From: Sphingobacterium sp. HMA12
GTDB lineage: Bacteria > Bacteroidota > Bacteroidia > Sphingobacteriales > Sphingobacteriaceae
DNA: 64,000 bases
Assembly (NCBI RefSeq): GCF_002933815.1
Contig: NZ_BEYR01000001.1
Span: 2,535,765-2,599,764, forward strand
Direction of reading: 5' to 3'
Shown here: piece by piece, positions 35,856 through 44,846 of the stretch
Layout: each line of letters begins with the position of its first letter
How positions within the stretch are numbered: position 1 is the first letter of the stretch
Notes under the pieces: model-generated
Database searches by the model: none
Seen by the model: only the letters and a program-made list of their open reading frames with translations
What the model was told of the DNA's origin: nothing
Made by a program: the position numbers and the translations under genes

Positions 35856-37097
35856 CTATTGATTATTTGCTTGCTCTTTTAATTCGATGATCTCCTCTTC
35901 GTTGTATTTGGTCGCCTCAATGATTAATGAAGTCTGGGTTACAATTCCCAGCAAACGATTATGTTCATTCAGCACGGCAATAGGCGATCTTACTTCTGAA
36001 ATCAGGGGTAACATTTCCTCCACGGTCACGTCTTTTGATACGGTAGGAACATTTGCGTGGATGATTGCTTCAACGGTCGGTTCTTTACGTTTGGCTGACT
36101 GGATCACCTCGTTGATATGCACAAATCCGAAAAAATGATCATGCACGTCCACGACAGGTAATATATCTATACCGGAGGCACGCATTTTGCGCAGAGCACC
36201 TTCGGGGCCATCTTTTTTGAACCGCACAACAGTCGGTTTCTCAAACATCAATGAGCCTGCCGTAATTATTGATTTCCGATCCACTTTTTCGACAAATGCT
36301 TTTACATAATCACTAGCAGGGTTCGTCAGGATATCCTCAGCAGTACCAATCTGCTCAATTACTCCATCCTTCATAATAACGATACGATCGCCCAATTTAA
36401 TGGCTTCATCAAGATCATGGGTAATAAAGACAATTGTTTTTTGTAGCGTATCCTGTAGTTCAAGCAGCTGATCCTGCATTTCGGCTTTGATCAGGGGATC
36501 CAGTGCCGAAAACGCTTCATCCATCAGTAAGACCTCAGGATCATTGGCCAAGGCTCGGGCCAATCCTACGCGTTGCTGCATACCGCCGGAAAGTTGAGCT
36601 GGCAATTGCTGTTCGAAGCCGTTCAATCCAACGATATCAAGAGCCTTTTGCGCTTTTGCCTCACGTGATTCTTTGTCCTCCCCTCTTATTTCCAGTCCAA
36701 ATGCAGCGTTACTCAGCACCGTATGGTGCGGGAGCAAGCCGAATTTTTGAAAGACCATACTCATCTCTGTCCTGCGCACCTCCAAAAGCTCTTTATTATT
36801 TTTTCCGGTGATATCTTCATCATTGACATAAACCTTTCCGGAGGTAGGCTCATTCAGCCTGTTTAAACAACGAAGTAAGGTCGATTTTCCACTACCCGAA
36901 AGCCCCATGATCACAAAAAACTCACCTTCATAGATTTCGAAATTCGCTTTGTTGATCCCTATGGTACATGCCGTTTTTTCTAGTATTTCTTTCTTCGAAA
37001 ATCCCTCGTCCAATAATTTCAAAGCCTGTTTTTTTTGTTTACCAAAAACAATGGTCAAATCTTCAACTTTTACCTTTACCTTCCTAGTTTTATCCAT
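35856..37097 (-). CDS. proV: Glycine betaine/proline-type ABC importer, ATPase with CBS domains
   Basis: A 413-residue ATPase of the ProV/OpuAA type. Walker A is GLSGSGKST (65-73), the signature LSGGM is at 169-173, and Walker B with the catalytic Glu is VLLMDEAFSALD (189-200). A tandem CBS module (about 285-400) follows the ATPase domain. In OpuA-type importers CBS modules gate transport in response to ionic strength or cyclic di-AMP, so osmotic control is likely. It is the first gene of the importer operon. Its upstream leader may be unusually long (see the region 37098-37548). Confidence 0.93.
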   Translation of the reverse strand: MDKTRKVKVKVEDLTIVFGKQKKQALKLLDEGFSKKEILEKTACTIGINKANFEIYEGEFFVIMGLSGSGKSTLLRCLNRLNEPTSGKVYVNDEDITGKNNKELLEVRRTEMSMVFQKFGLLPHHTVLSNAAFGLEIRGEDKESREAKAQKALDIVGLNGFEQQLPAQLSGGMQQRVGLARALANDPEVLLMDEAFSALDPLIKAEMQDQLLELQDTLQKTIVFITHDLDEAIKLGDRIVIMKDGVIEQIGTAEDILTNPASDYVKAFVEKVDRKSIITAGSLMFEKPTVVRFKKDGPEGALRKMRASGIDILPVVDVHDHFFGFVHINEVIQSAKRKEPTVEAIIHANVPTVSKDVTVEEMLPLISEVRSPIAVLNEHNRLLGIVTQTSLIIEATKYNEEEIIELKEQANNQ

Positions 37098-37548
37098 TTT
37101 TTAATTTTTTTAAACATAAATAAAACAGAAGCGCATGAGCGTGCCACTAAGGTTATACACCTACGTAGTTTTCGTTCACATAAAATATCCCTACAGTTGA
37201 ATTCGTTTGATCGAAATTTTAAACTTCAGTTCAATCTACTTATTAACTAACACGCTTTACTCTCGGTTCGATAAGAGCAACGATGAAAAAGAAATTAATC
37301 TTTTAAAGATGAGCTATGCTAAACACAGCTCCAAATATACTTCAACAAGTACAACGAACAACTTCGACTGCGCCCCAAAAAGGCTCCAGTACTAGCGGAA
37401 TAAACTCACGCCATTCTGTCTTTTGACAGCACAAAGGTACGAAAAATAAATTAAATGCCTCTTTTTCTAGATACAACACTCATCATGAGTATGTTACAAA
37501 AACCACCAAACGAAGTAAAAATGTGAGCAGATAATGCGATGTGGGGCA
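37098..37548. promoter_or_regulatory. Long upstream region of the betaine importer
   Basis: These 451 bp hold no convincing gene. On the minus strand TACCTTTG (reverse of CAAAGGTA, 37432-37439) fits the -7 consensus, followed by a small hairpin CTGTC-TTTT-GACAG (37416-37429) at the expected start site. If this is the importer promoter, the mRNA leader is about 325 nt. I recognise no known riboswitch in it. Confidence 0.4.
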
Positions 37549-38679
37549 CTACCGCGGCAAACTTTCAGGGCGGCGCATGCGATAGGAAGTTGCTGTGATG
37601 GCATGTAAAAATGCTTCGATATCTTTTATTTCCTCTTTACTAAGATTCAAAGGCTGCATTAAAGGGTCTGTAACCGGATAAAGTGGATCTTTCGTCTTCT
37701 GCTCTGGCGTCGCTGAGTTCATTTTCATCCCGCTGTTATACATATTCAACAATCCTGTCATATTCCAGAATAATCCATTGTGCATCCACGGATCAGTATT
37801 CATCACATCCCGCAGCGATGGTGTCCTAAAGCGTCCTATATCAGCAGGATCTTTGGTAATCTCATACCGTCCCAGGTCTTGATATTTTCGCTTGTAATAA
37901 CTCAGTCCGATGTTATGATAAGCGTCATCCGTAAAAAACTGACCATTGTGACAATTCATACATCTCGCTTTTGTACGAAAGAGGTGCAGTCCACGTACCT
38001 CCTGCTCGGACAACACCTTATAATTACCATCCAAAAACTCATCAAAACGACTTCGTCTACTTGTCAATGTCCGTTGGAAAGCACCTAAAGCCTTTAAAAC
38101 CTCCGGCATGGAATAGTCTTCCTCACCGAAAGCCGCTAAAAATAGTTTGTTATAGGCCGGAATTGCTTTCAATTTTGGGATCAATTTGGTCAGCTCCATG
38201 TCCATTTCATGATGTGCTTCAATAGGACCTAGCGCCTGCTCTTCCAGCGACTTCGATCTTCCATCCCAGAACAGTTCTTTTCGCGCGTACACATTCAGTA
38301 ACGACGGTGTGTTACGAGTACCCTCCAAATGATCGTTACCAACCGGAACCGTCAGTTTATCAGCCCATGATGTCTGGGGATTGTGACAGCTGCTACAGGA
38401 AATCTGATTACTACCGGACAGAATCGGATCAAAGAAAAGATATTTCCCCAGCTTGACATCCGGCTTTTCCATCAAAGAAAAATAACTTGTATCCACCTTG
38501 GGCAGTGACTTAAATTCTTTCCAGTTTACGCCAGCATCAATCGTCGGTTTAGGCCACTCGCTTACTGGTCTTCGATAGCGCAACTGCAATTCTTCATACA
38601 AAGCCATCTGTCGATCTTTCATGGAAAGTAAACCAACAAGTCCGATGATACCGACTAATACTACACTATGTTTTTTCAT
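37549..38679 (-). CDS. Di-haem cytochrome c peroxidase / MauG family protein
   Basis: A 376-residue exported protein from the ATG at 38679; a TTG at 38706 would add residues before the signal/anchor helix (about 4-20). It has two c-type haem sites, CSSCH at 95-99 and CMNCH at 240-244, spaced as in bacterial di-haem peroxidases. NTPSLLN and FRTPSLRDV are the usual conserved stretches. It should reduce peroxide or carry out MauG-like oxidation in the periplasm. It is the last gene of the TonB-receptor/DUF4876/DUF6850 operon, a setting that hints at redox chemistry on an imported metal complex; this is inference. Confidence 0.88.
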   Translation of the reverse strand: MKKHSVVLVGIIGLVGLLSMKDRQMALYEELQLRYRRPVSEWPKPTIDAGVNWKEFKSLPKVDTSYFSLMEKPDVKLGKYLFFDPILSGSNQISCSSCHNPQTSWADKLTVPVGNDHLEGTRNTPSLLNVYARKELFWDGRSKSLEEQALGPIEAHHEMDMELTKLIPKLKAIPAYNKLFLAAFGEEDYSMPEVLKALGAFQRTLTSRRSRFDEFLDGNYKVLSEQEVRGLHLFRTKARCMNCHNGQFFTDDAYHNIGLSYYKRKYQDLGRYEITKDPADIGRFRTPSLRDVMNTDPWMHNGLFWNMTGLLNMYNSGMKMNSATPEQKTKDPLYPVTDPLMQPLNLSKEEIKDIEAFLHAITATSYRMRRPESLPR

Positions 38680-38745
38680 TATTAATACAACCTCAAATAT
38701 GCTCAAAAAGTACCGGCAGTTTCTTTACTGCTGTACAGGATTTCA

Positions 38746-40302
38746 TTAGAAAATATACGAAATACCCAATTTGCCTAAAAACCGATCTTTACCGGGTAAG
38801 GCAGACAAGTCATAATTTAATGACACCAGATCGCCCCGATGCTGATAATCTAGCTGAAACTGTATACTCCAGTCTGTTTTGTCCCGATGAGTCATCCATA
38901 TCCACGATGTAGTCCAGGTATTACTTGGGGCAGTCTCATAAAGGTAATCCTGATAAAGAATCTGCCTCGCAAAATTACCTGTATTCAAATCGGACACGCT
39001 TAAATCATTCGCAGGAGACCATTGCCTGAGATAATGGACAGAACCCAATAGATCAGCGCGCTCATTTACCCCAAATCTGCGGTTTAGACCAATTCCTGCT
39101 TTGATCTGATCAACATCCATCAGGTTACCAGTCACGCCATCTTTTTTTCTAAAATTTCGCACAGCGATACTCCCTTCAGTCTGAAACTGACGAAAACCAA
39201 ACAGACCCTTGATTTGCATCTGATTTTGCTGATAGGTATAGTTATTGGACAAATAGGTATAACTAAAGTCTTTTCCTTCTTCGATCTGCCCAGTTAATGC
39301 CAGTTTCAATGCTGTTTGGTTATGCATCTGACGGCTCCATAAAAAATCTACAGAACTGATATCTTTTGTATAATCATTTAACAATGAATAAGTCTGTTTA
39401 GAATTATCATTTCTTCGGAAAGACTGCTTTTCATTGATATAGCGTCCGTTTAGGTAGATCCTATCTGCTCCATTGGGTTTTAACAACAGATGTCCCCCTA
39501 TTCCCGTCCGATTGATGAGGTCATTGTAGTTGATCTCGCTTATCTTTTCACGTGCGTTTCCAAAACCGTTCATGATCCAATTAACATACAATGGATCTTC
39601 GGTATTTTTGGTATATTTTTCATTTTTATAGCCAACATTTACCCGTTCAGAACCGTAACCCCAACTACCCGAAAGGTGATAAGAAATTTTTGGAAGATTG
39701 TGCCCGACACTCAATTCAAACTGCAAATTCATATCTTTAATATCTCCTCTTGGATCATTATTGGAATAATGAGAACCTAACCTATAATCAATCCCTAAGG
39801 AAATCGGCAGGCGATTATTTAGAAATGTATGTTGAATTCCAGCATCTAGTTTATATGTTTCCCGATTGTATTTATTTTTTTTTAGGGAGCCAAAATAAAC
39901 TGGAGCGTCTTCATTCCATCTCGATTGGTGGCGCAGTGAAGTGCTATCCTCTGAGCTACGGTCGTAAGAAAATCGTCCCCAAAAATCAGTCTTTTGCCAT
40001 TTTGTTTTCCCTTCCGTATAAATGTAGGTCTGTTTTAGTCCATCAGCACCCTGTGCAGGCTGGAAACTTCCTTTGGCGATCGACTGTTGAACCCCTAATA
40101 TGGAAGACTTATTCTTCATTTCCTCTGAAATCCACACCCTATTTCGAACAGCCATATCATGAGACATAATAGATGAAGGTTGGGACCAGTACAGTGTCGC
40201 TGTCAATGAATCCACTGTTGCACTAGGCTTTATTTGCCCTTGCACAGCAATACAGCTTAAAAAAAATGCGGTAGCGGCAGCAATATATTCAATACTTTTC
40301 AT
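38746..40302 (-). CDS. DUF6850-type outer-membrane beta-barrel protein
   Basis: A 518-residue protein with a signal peptide (1-22, ending VQGQ) and a chain made almost wholly of alternating aromatic-rich strands, ending in LGKLGISYIF as outer-membrane barrels do. I match it to DUF6850 by its context and barrel character; that family regularly accompanies DUF4876 lipoproteins and TonB-dependent receptors in Bacteroidota. It lies 145 nt after the DUF4876 gene, with a strong hairpin in between, and 66 nt before the di-haem peroxidase gene. Function unknown. Confidence 0.75.
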   Translation of the reverse strand: MKSIEYIAAATAFFLSCIAVQGQIKPSATVDSLTATLYWSQPSSIMSHDMAVRNRVWISEEMKNKSSILGVQQSIAKGSFQPAQGADGLKQTYIYTEGKTKWQKTDFWGRFSYDRSSEDSTSLRHQSRWNEDAPVYFGSLKKNKYNRETYKLDAGIQHTFLNNRLPISLGIDYRLGSHYSNNDPRGDIKDMNLQFELSVGHNLPKISYHLSGSWGYGSERVNVGYKNEKYTKNTEDPLYVNWIMNGFGNAREKISEINYNDLINRTGIGGHLLLKPNGADRIYLNGRYINEKQSFRRNDNSKQTYSLLNDYTKDISSVDFLWSRQMHNQTALKLALTGQIEEGKDFSYTYLSNNYTYQQNQMQIKGLFGFRQFQTEGSIAVRNFRKKDGVTGNLMDVDQIKAGIGLNRRFGVNERADLLGSVHYLRQWSPANDLSVSDLNTGNFARQILYQDYLYETAPSNTWTTSWIWMTHRDKTDWSIQFQLDYQHRGDLVSLNYDLSALPGKDRFLGKLGISYIF

Positions 40303-40394
40303 CGATAGAATTGTTTTATTAATGACTTGCTCAAAGTATAAATGAGCATGCAGATAGAAATCGTCCGGGACGGCTCGTTAGTTATTGTTTCAAC

Positions 40395-40428
40395 TTTCAT
40401 CTGCTTGCTTGACAGCAAGCAGATGAAA
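40395..40428 (-). other. Perfect 15-bp hairpin between two operon genes
   Basis: TTTCATCTGCTTGCT (40395-40409) and AGCAAGCAGATGAAA (40414-40428) are exact complements with a 4-nt loop. There is no T tract on the minus strand after it, so it looks like an mRNA stabiliser or partial attenuator between the DUF4876 and DUF6850 genes rather than a full terminator. Confidence 0.7.
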
Positions 40429-40447
40429 TCGAATTGCATTGTGCATC

Positions 40448-41764
40448 TTAATCCGCAAAACCGAATGGATTTGCTTTTATGACAACAAAATCCACTGTTG
40501 AATTATTTGTATCCTTCAACTTTCGAACGCCATTCGTGGTTTTATCGGTTTTACGAATCACGGATTGGGATGAGTAGCCACCGAGTGTTACGAATGTAAA
40601 GCCTGCATCTAAAGCTGGCGGTAGTTTTTTAGGAATTCTATCATCTGTCGTATTGGGTTGCACATCTACGGCATCCATCATCCAATTGACAGGCAACTGT
40701 CTGTATTTTTTTGCTGTAGAACTTGGTGGATTTATGGACGGTTCGGGGTAGCTAGGAAGATTCTCTACGGCAGCCCGGTCCGAATGCTTAAATATCACAT
40801 AGGCATCACGTCCTAAATTATCCAGGATCCAGTCATTGCCCGTATAATCCAATATCTGAACATTAGGTACATCCAGATTATCAATATCGGTTGAAAAGGG
40901 CTTATTACCTGGGATATCTCCATAATGCACCTCGAAGCTAGCTTTACTCAAATCTATTGTTAACTCTGGTTTTTTAATGGCCACTTCCTTTCCATTATTT
41001 CCTATAAATGGCACCTTATGGTTCAATGCATTTTGCGCAATCACGATGCTCCTACCTGGTTCTACTGGATAGCTCTTCCCATTTCCCGGAATCATAAACA
41101 GATCTCTTAAATAGACATAATCTGTATTCGCGGTTTCGCCGATAGTCATCCCCATTGATTGACTCCAATCCAATTGTCCATTGACCTGATAATGAACAGG
41201 ATCATTTGTATTCCGCTGTCTTCCCCACAGACGGCCAAAATAAAGGCTATCAGCATATAAAACCCGGTCGGTATTATTATAAACTTCAAAAAACTGATCT
41301 CTATAAATAGCGCCTTCTTTATTGTCTGATCCGGCATAATAGATTTGTTTGATAACAAAATTGCCCAGAAGACCAGCAATTAATTCAAGATCCAAACTTG
41401 AGGAACTGGTTAGGTTTACTTTTTTTATGGCCGCATTAAATGTAACATCCTCAAAAATTGCTTCCCCCGTTGAGTTAAAATATTGGTCTTTGGGAATTGT
41501 AATGGAAGCATCTATATCGTACTCGCCTGGCATAATGGATACCAGATTGACCACGCCTTGGGTCGGCGAATAGGTCATACTGGTCTTTGTCGACAGATTG
41601 GTCACTTTAACCACCACCTTGCTCAAATCTAACTTACCATTTAGCTCCGCAGATGCGTATTTCAAATTTAATTTAATATCCAATGGCTGTACACCGGGTG
41701 TATTATCCTTTTTACAAGATATAAAAGGTAAAAATAAAAGCGGAATCAAATAACGTGTTTTCAT
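40448..41764 (-). CDS. DUF4876 lipoprotein
   Basis: A 438-residue lipoprotein with lipobox FISC (C17). The N-terminal part (about 25-125) looks like an Ig/carboxypeptidase-regulatory domain (LDLSKVVVKVTNLSTKTSMTYSPTQG), and the rest matches the DUF4876 pattern, including IKQIYYAGSDNKEGAIYRDQFFEVYNNTDRVLYADSLYFG. It follows the TonB-dependent receptor by 19 nt, in the position where receptor-bound surface lipoproteins are usually encoded. It may be the ligand-capturing partner of that receptor; the ligand is not known. Confidence 0.82.
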   Translation of the reverse strand: MKTRYLIPLLFLPFISCKKDNTPGVQPLDIKLNLKYASAELNGKLDLSKVVVKVTNLSTKTSMTYSPTQGVVNLVSIMPGEYDIDASITIPKDQYFNSTGEAIFEDVTFNAAIKKVNLTSSSSLDLELIAGLLGNFVIKQIYYAGSDNKEGAIYRDQFFEVYNNTDRVLYADSLYFGRLWGRQRNTNDPVHYQVNGQLDWSQSMGMTIGETANTDYVYLRDLFMIPGNGKSYPVEPGRSIVIAQNALNHKVPFIGNNGKEVAIKKPELTIDLSKASFEVHYGDIPGNKPFSTDIDNLDVPNVQILDYTGNDWILDNLGRDAYVIFKHSDRAAVENLPSYPEPSINPPSSTAKKYRQLPVNWMMDAVDVQPNTTDDRIPKKLPPALDAGFTFVTLGGYSSQSVIRKTDKTTNGVRKLKDTNNSTVDFVVIKANPFGFAD

Positions 41765-41783
41765 ATTGTTTAATTTTTTGAGT

Positions 41784-44549
41784 TTAGAATTTATAGGTTA
41801 ATTGTGCACCATAGTTTGGTGACGAATTGGGTGCCTTCACGCCAGTCGCCCCTTCTCTATAAAACCGCGGCTGATAATCCAGGAAATTATAGACATTAAA
41901 AGAGAGATAGATATTCTTGCCTATTTCCTTGGCCATATTGAGATTAAAGCTCCAATACACATAATTATTATCGGCATTGACACGATCCGCATCGACTTTT
42001 CTTTTCGCATAGAGTTCGAGATGTTTTGGATTCGTTATATCAAATTGATCAATCGCATGATATTCATAGTCGCGGGTATAGTACCCTACGGGTATGATAT
42101 CCCCATAGGCAGTTTTGCTATAATTATACAATTCACAGTCTGCACTGAATTCGATGATCAATCGCAGCGCCGGAAAATGTGTAGAGCTTCTGAGTTGTGC
42201 TCTGCTCAAATAACTTTTGGTAGATTTAGCCGGGAAAAAACCGATTACAATATCATCCAATGCTGTTCGTTCGGCATTAAACGGAGTACTATTTAACGTC
42301 GAAGAACTTGCATTAGCAAGCGTAAATGCAGCCGTGGCCGAAAAAGTTGTCATGAGAGACGGAATCCGCGGAGCTGAATACATGACCTCAAGGCCGAAGT
42401 TGGATGAACTATTACTATTGTCAAAATATAGATTGGACAACAGATACCGCTTTGTTCCTTTCTCCCTGACAACTGGTTTAGCGCCCGGAACCGGGGTTGC
42501 CTCATATGCAGGTAAGTCTCTCACTTCATAAGCAGTAGCAGTATTGATACTACGCGCATTCTTTTTATAGAAAAGATTAGTCCGTAAATAATGACCATTT
42601 TTGTTCCAGGACAAGGAAGACTCTAAAGTCTGTCCCATACTGCTTTTCAGATTGCTATTGTCTTTTTCATACCTTCTCAGATAAATCAAGGCTGTGCTCT
42701 CATCCTCTCTGCCGTTATAAGCATTTAGCAAAATTATCTCATCAAATGTAGGTCCGGGATACAATTGAGCCAATCCGGGAGATTTAAAAGACAGCCCATA
42801 CGCCAGTCCAATCTGCGTGGATTTGGAAAGTGCATAATTGATATTCGTTCTGGGAGAAAAGGAAGAATGACCATTCATGACATCCCAACGAACACCCGCT
42901 CTTATGGCCAGGTCTTTATTAAACAATTTCATACGAGCGGCATCCTCGGCATAGAAACCAAAATTTTGCAAGGCATGTGTTAATGAGAAATCGTAATATC
43001 GATCTGATCTGCTACCGAGATCCTTCTTGGGTATTGAAGGATCCGCCAAGCGCCCTTTACCCCGATTGATATCATAGCTGTAATTGGCACCAAAGTTTAT
43101 CTTATGAACTATATTTCCGGTGATCGCAAAAGCATTTGCCTCTAGTCTACCATTTAAATTTAAGGGTCTATTATCAACTGCATCGAACGCAGTGTATTGT
43201 CCTGGCGCATATTGTCCTTCCACAACACCTGTCTGAACAGAATCCGTATAGAGGACAACGCCACCATTATAATAATGTTCACGGTAGGTGTTTTGTTGGC
43301 TGGAACTTATGCCTGCATTAAAATTGATGTTTTTGAGAAATTCATGCTCCAATTTGTAACTTGTGCGGCTAGCAGCATTCCAACCCCAACCACCAAATGA
43401 AATTGCATTGGACTGCGGATCATCCGGATCTTTGTTCACCCGGTCAATCACTTTATTGTAAGATCCTGAAAAAGTTTGTTTTAATTTTTTTTCAGCTCCA
43501 AAGTAATTTGTCCAGATCAATGTCCCATTGACGCGGTCATATTGCTTCAATTTATCCCTATTGTCGGCATAGGATTTAACATAACCTAGATCAGTGTTAA
43601 TCGTCCCCAAATTCTTCCCCAGGCTCATACCCTTGGATAATCCATAGGAGGTGGCATTACTACGGACCTGAAGCCGGAAAAAAGCGGGGGTCTTTCCTGC
43701 CTGCCTTTCAATGATCACAGCACCGTTGGATAAATCGCCATAACGTGCCGGGGCGACCCCCGATATTACCTCCAAACGCTCAATATTTTCCACAGGGATT
43801 TGACGCAGATCCACACCCCCAAAAACATTCTCGCCCGAATAGGATTTTGTCGTCCCAGGACGCCCCGTCAATCCATAATCTGAAGGTTTGATCGAATTGG
43901 TTGCGCCTGACATTCCAAATATACCGGGGTTACGTCCTTGCATATTCCCGTTATTTCCAAGGGTAATATCATCCATAACGATGGCAACACCAAAGGCATT
44001 ATTGAGTTCATTCGCATTCCGTGCGCCAACAGTAGTTTCTTCAAAGGCTCCACGCAGTGTCAACATTTGCATATCTTGCACGGAAGGTGCGGTGTTTTTG
44101 CGGTTCGGAAGACGGTTCAATAGGTCATTTACACTAAGGGCAGGATATCTTTCGATCATTTCACGGTCAAATACCAAGGAAGAGTTACTTAATTCCCCTT
44201 TTTTCGCCTGTACAGCTACCTCATTAAGTGCAAGACTCATATCCTGCAAGACAAAATTCTCGACCTTTTTTAAAGAGTCCAATAAAATTGTCCGCTCTAT
44301 CGCCTTTTTCCCCAAATAAGAGACCGATAAAATAATCGATTTCCCAAACTGCCCGGTTGGAATTTTTAGACTATACTCGCCGCGATTATTGGTTACACTT
44401 GACAGATCCAGTTGATTCAGCATTACAGTGCTTCCTGGCAATAACGCTTTCCTATCATCAGTAACTTTCCCCTGAATTAAAACGGATTGTCCATATACAT
44501 CCATAACAAGACAAAGTGAGGCAAAAAAAGTCCAATATTCTTTTTTCAT
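41784..44549 (-). CDS. TonB-dependent outer-membrane receptor (iron-type locus)
   Basis: A 921-residue TonB-dependent receptor starting at the ATG at 44549; a TTG at 44561 is possible but less likely. A signal peptide (1-21) is followed by a carboxypeptidase-regulatory-like domain (VLIQGKVTDDRKALLPGSTV, about 22-105), a plug (about 110-260, with NIERLEVISGVAPARYGDLSNGAVI) and a barrel ending in YGAQLTYKF. It is not of the SusC type and has no SusD partner. A Fur-like palindrome at its start site suggests uptake of an iron or other metal complex. It heads the operon with DUF4876, DUF6850 and the di-haem peroxidase. Confidence 0.9.
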   Translation of the reverse strand: MKKEYWTFFASLCLVMDVYGQSVLIQGKVTDDRKALLPGSTVMLNQLDLSSVTNNRGEYSLKIPTGQFGKSIILSVSYLGKKAIERTILLDSLKKVENFVLQDMSLALNEVAVQAKKGELSNSSLVFDREMIERYPALSVNDLLNRLPNRKNTAPSVQDMQMLTLRGAFEETTVGARNANELNNAFGVAIVMDDITLGNNGNMQGRNPGIFGMSGATNSIKPSDYGLTGRPGTTKSYSGENVFGGVDLRQIPVENIERLEVISGVAPARYGDLSNGAVIIERQAGKTPAFFRLQVRSNATSYGLSKGMSLGKNLGTINTDLGYVKSYADNRDKLKQYDRVNGTLIWTNYFGAEKKLKQTFSGSYNKVIDRVNKDPDDPQSNAISFGGWGWNAASRTSYKLEHEFLKNINFNAGISSSQQNTYREHYYNGGVVLYTDSVQTGVVEGQYAPGQYTAFDAVDNRPLNLNGRLEANAFAITGNIVHKINFGANYSYDINRGKGRLADPSIPKKDLGSRSDRYYDFSLTHALQNFGFYAEDAARMKLFNKDLAIRAGVRWDVMNGHSSFSPRTNINYALSKSTQIGLAYGLSFKSPGLAQLYPGPTFDEIILLNAYNGREDESTALIYLRRYEKDNSNLKSSMGQTLESSLSWNKNGHYLRTNLFYKKNARSINTATAYEVRDLPAYEATPVPGAKPVVREKGTKRYLLSNLYFDNSNSSSNFGLEVMYSAPRIPSLMTTFSATAAFTLANASSSTLNSTPFNAERTALDDIVIGFFPAKSTKSYLSRAQLRSSTHFPALRLIIEFSADCELYNYSKTAYGDIIPVGYYTRDYEYHAIDQFDITNPKHLELYAKRKVDADRVNADNNYVYWSFNLNMAKEIGKNIYLSFNVYNFLDYQPRFYREGATGVKAPNSSPNYGAQLTYKF

Positions 44550-44583
44550 AAGTACGAACAAAAACGCATCTAGAAATTCATCT

Positions 44584-44602
44584 GTTTAAAATCATTCTAA
44601 AC
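44584..44602. promoter_or_regulatory. Fur-like box at the TonB-receptor promoter
   Basis: GTTTAAAAT-C-ATTCTAAAC is a 9-1-9 palindrome with one mismatch. On the minus strand its core TTTAGAATGATT equals that of the box at 33459-33477. It covers the expected start site of the receptor gene, just behind the -7 box. Confidence 0.65.
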
Positions 44603-44607
44603 AATTG

Positions 44608-44653
44608 CAAATATAGGCGATTTAAAGGCACTTATTAAAATTATTTTTAATAA
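44608..44653 (-). promoter_or_regulatory. -7 box and upstream palindrome of the TonB-receptor operon
   Basis: CAAATATA (44608-44615) reads TATATTTG on the minus strand, matching TAnnTTTG. Upstream of it TTATTAAAA (44632-44640) and TTTTAATAA (44645-44653) form a 9-4-9 inverted repeat covering the -33 region, where no TTTG is found; an activator may bind there. The remainder of the gap up to 44846 shows nothing further. Confidence 0.5.
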
Positions 44654-44846
44654 ATCTAAATTAAATAGCGCAATATAACTCAATAAATAAATAAAAAACG
44701 CATAAAAACGAACGTAGATATAAGCTCAATAACTGAATAATAGTGTGTAAATGGATGATCTAAGGGAAGGTAGAAACGGAAAAACGCTGGGTCAATTAAG
44801 GGCGTTTCGTCGATAAAAAAGGGTTGGGCATTTTTGAAAAGGTAGA

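Noticed and set aside
37260..37285. CTCTCGGTTCGATAAGAG-like stretch that recalls a tRNA T-arm
   Set aside because: No acceptor, D or anticodon arm can be built around it, so it is not a tRNA gene.
37207..37395. 62-codon open frame in the betaine-importer upstream region
   Set aside because: Low-complexity Ser/Thr-rich content, no domain, no ribosome binding or promoter evidence.
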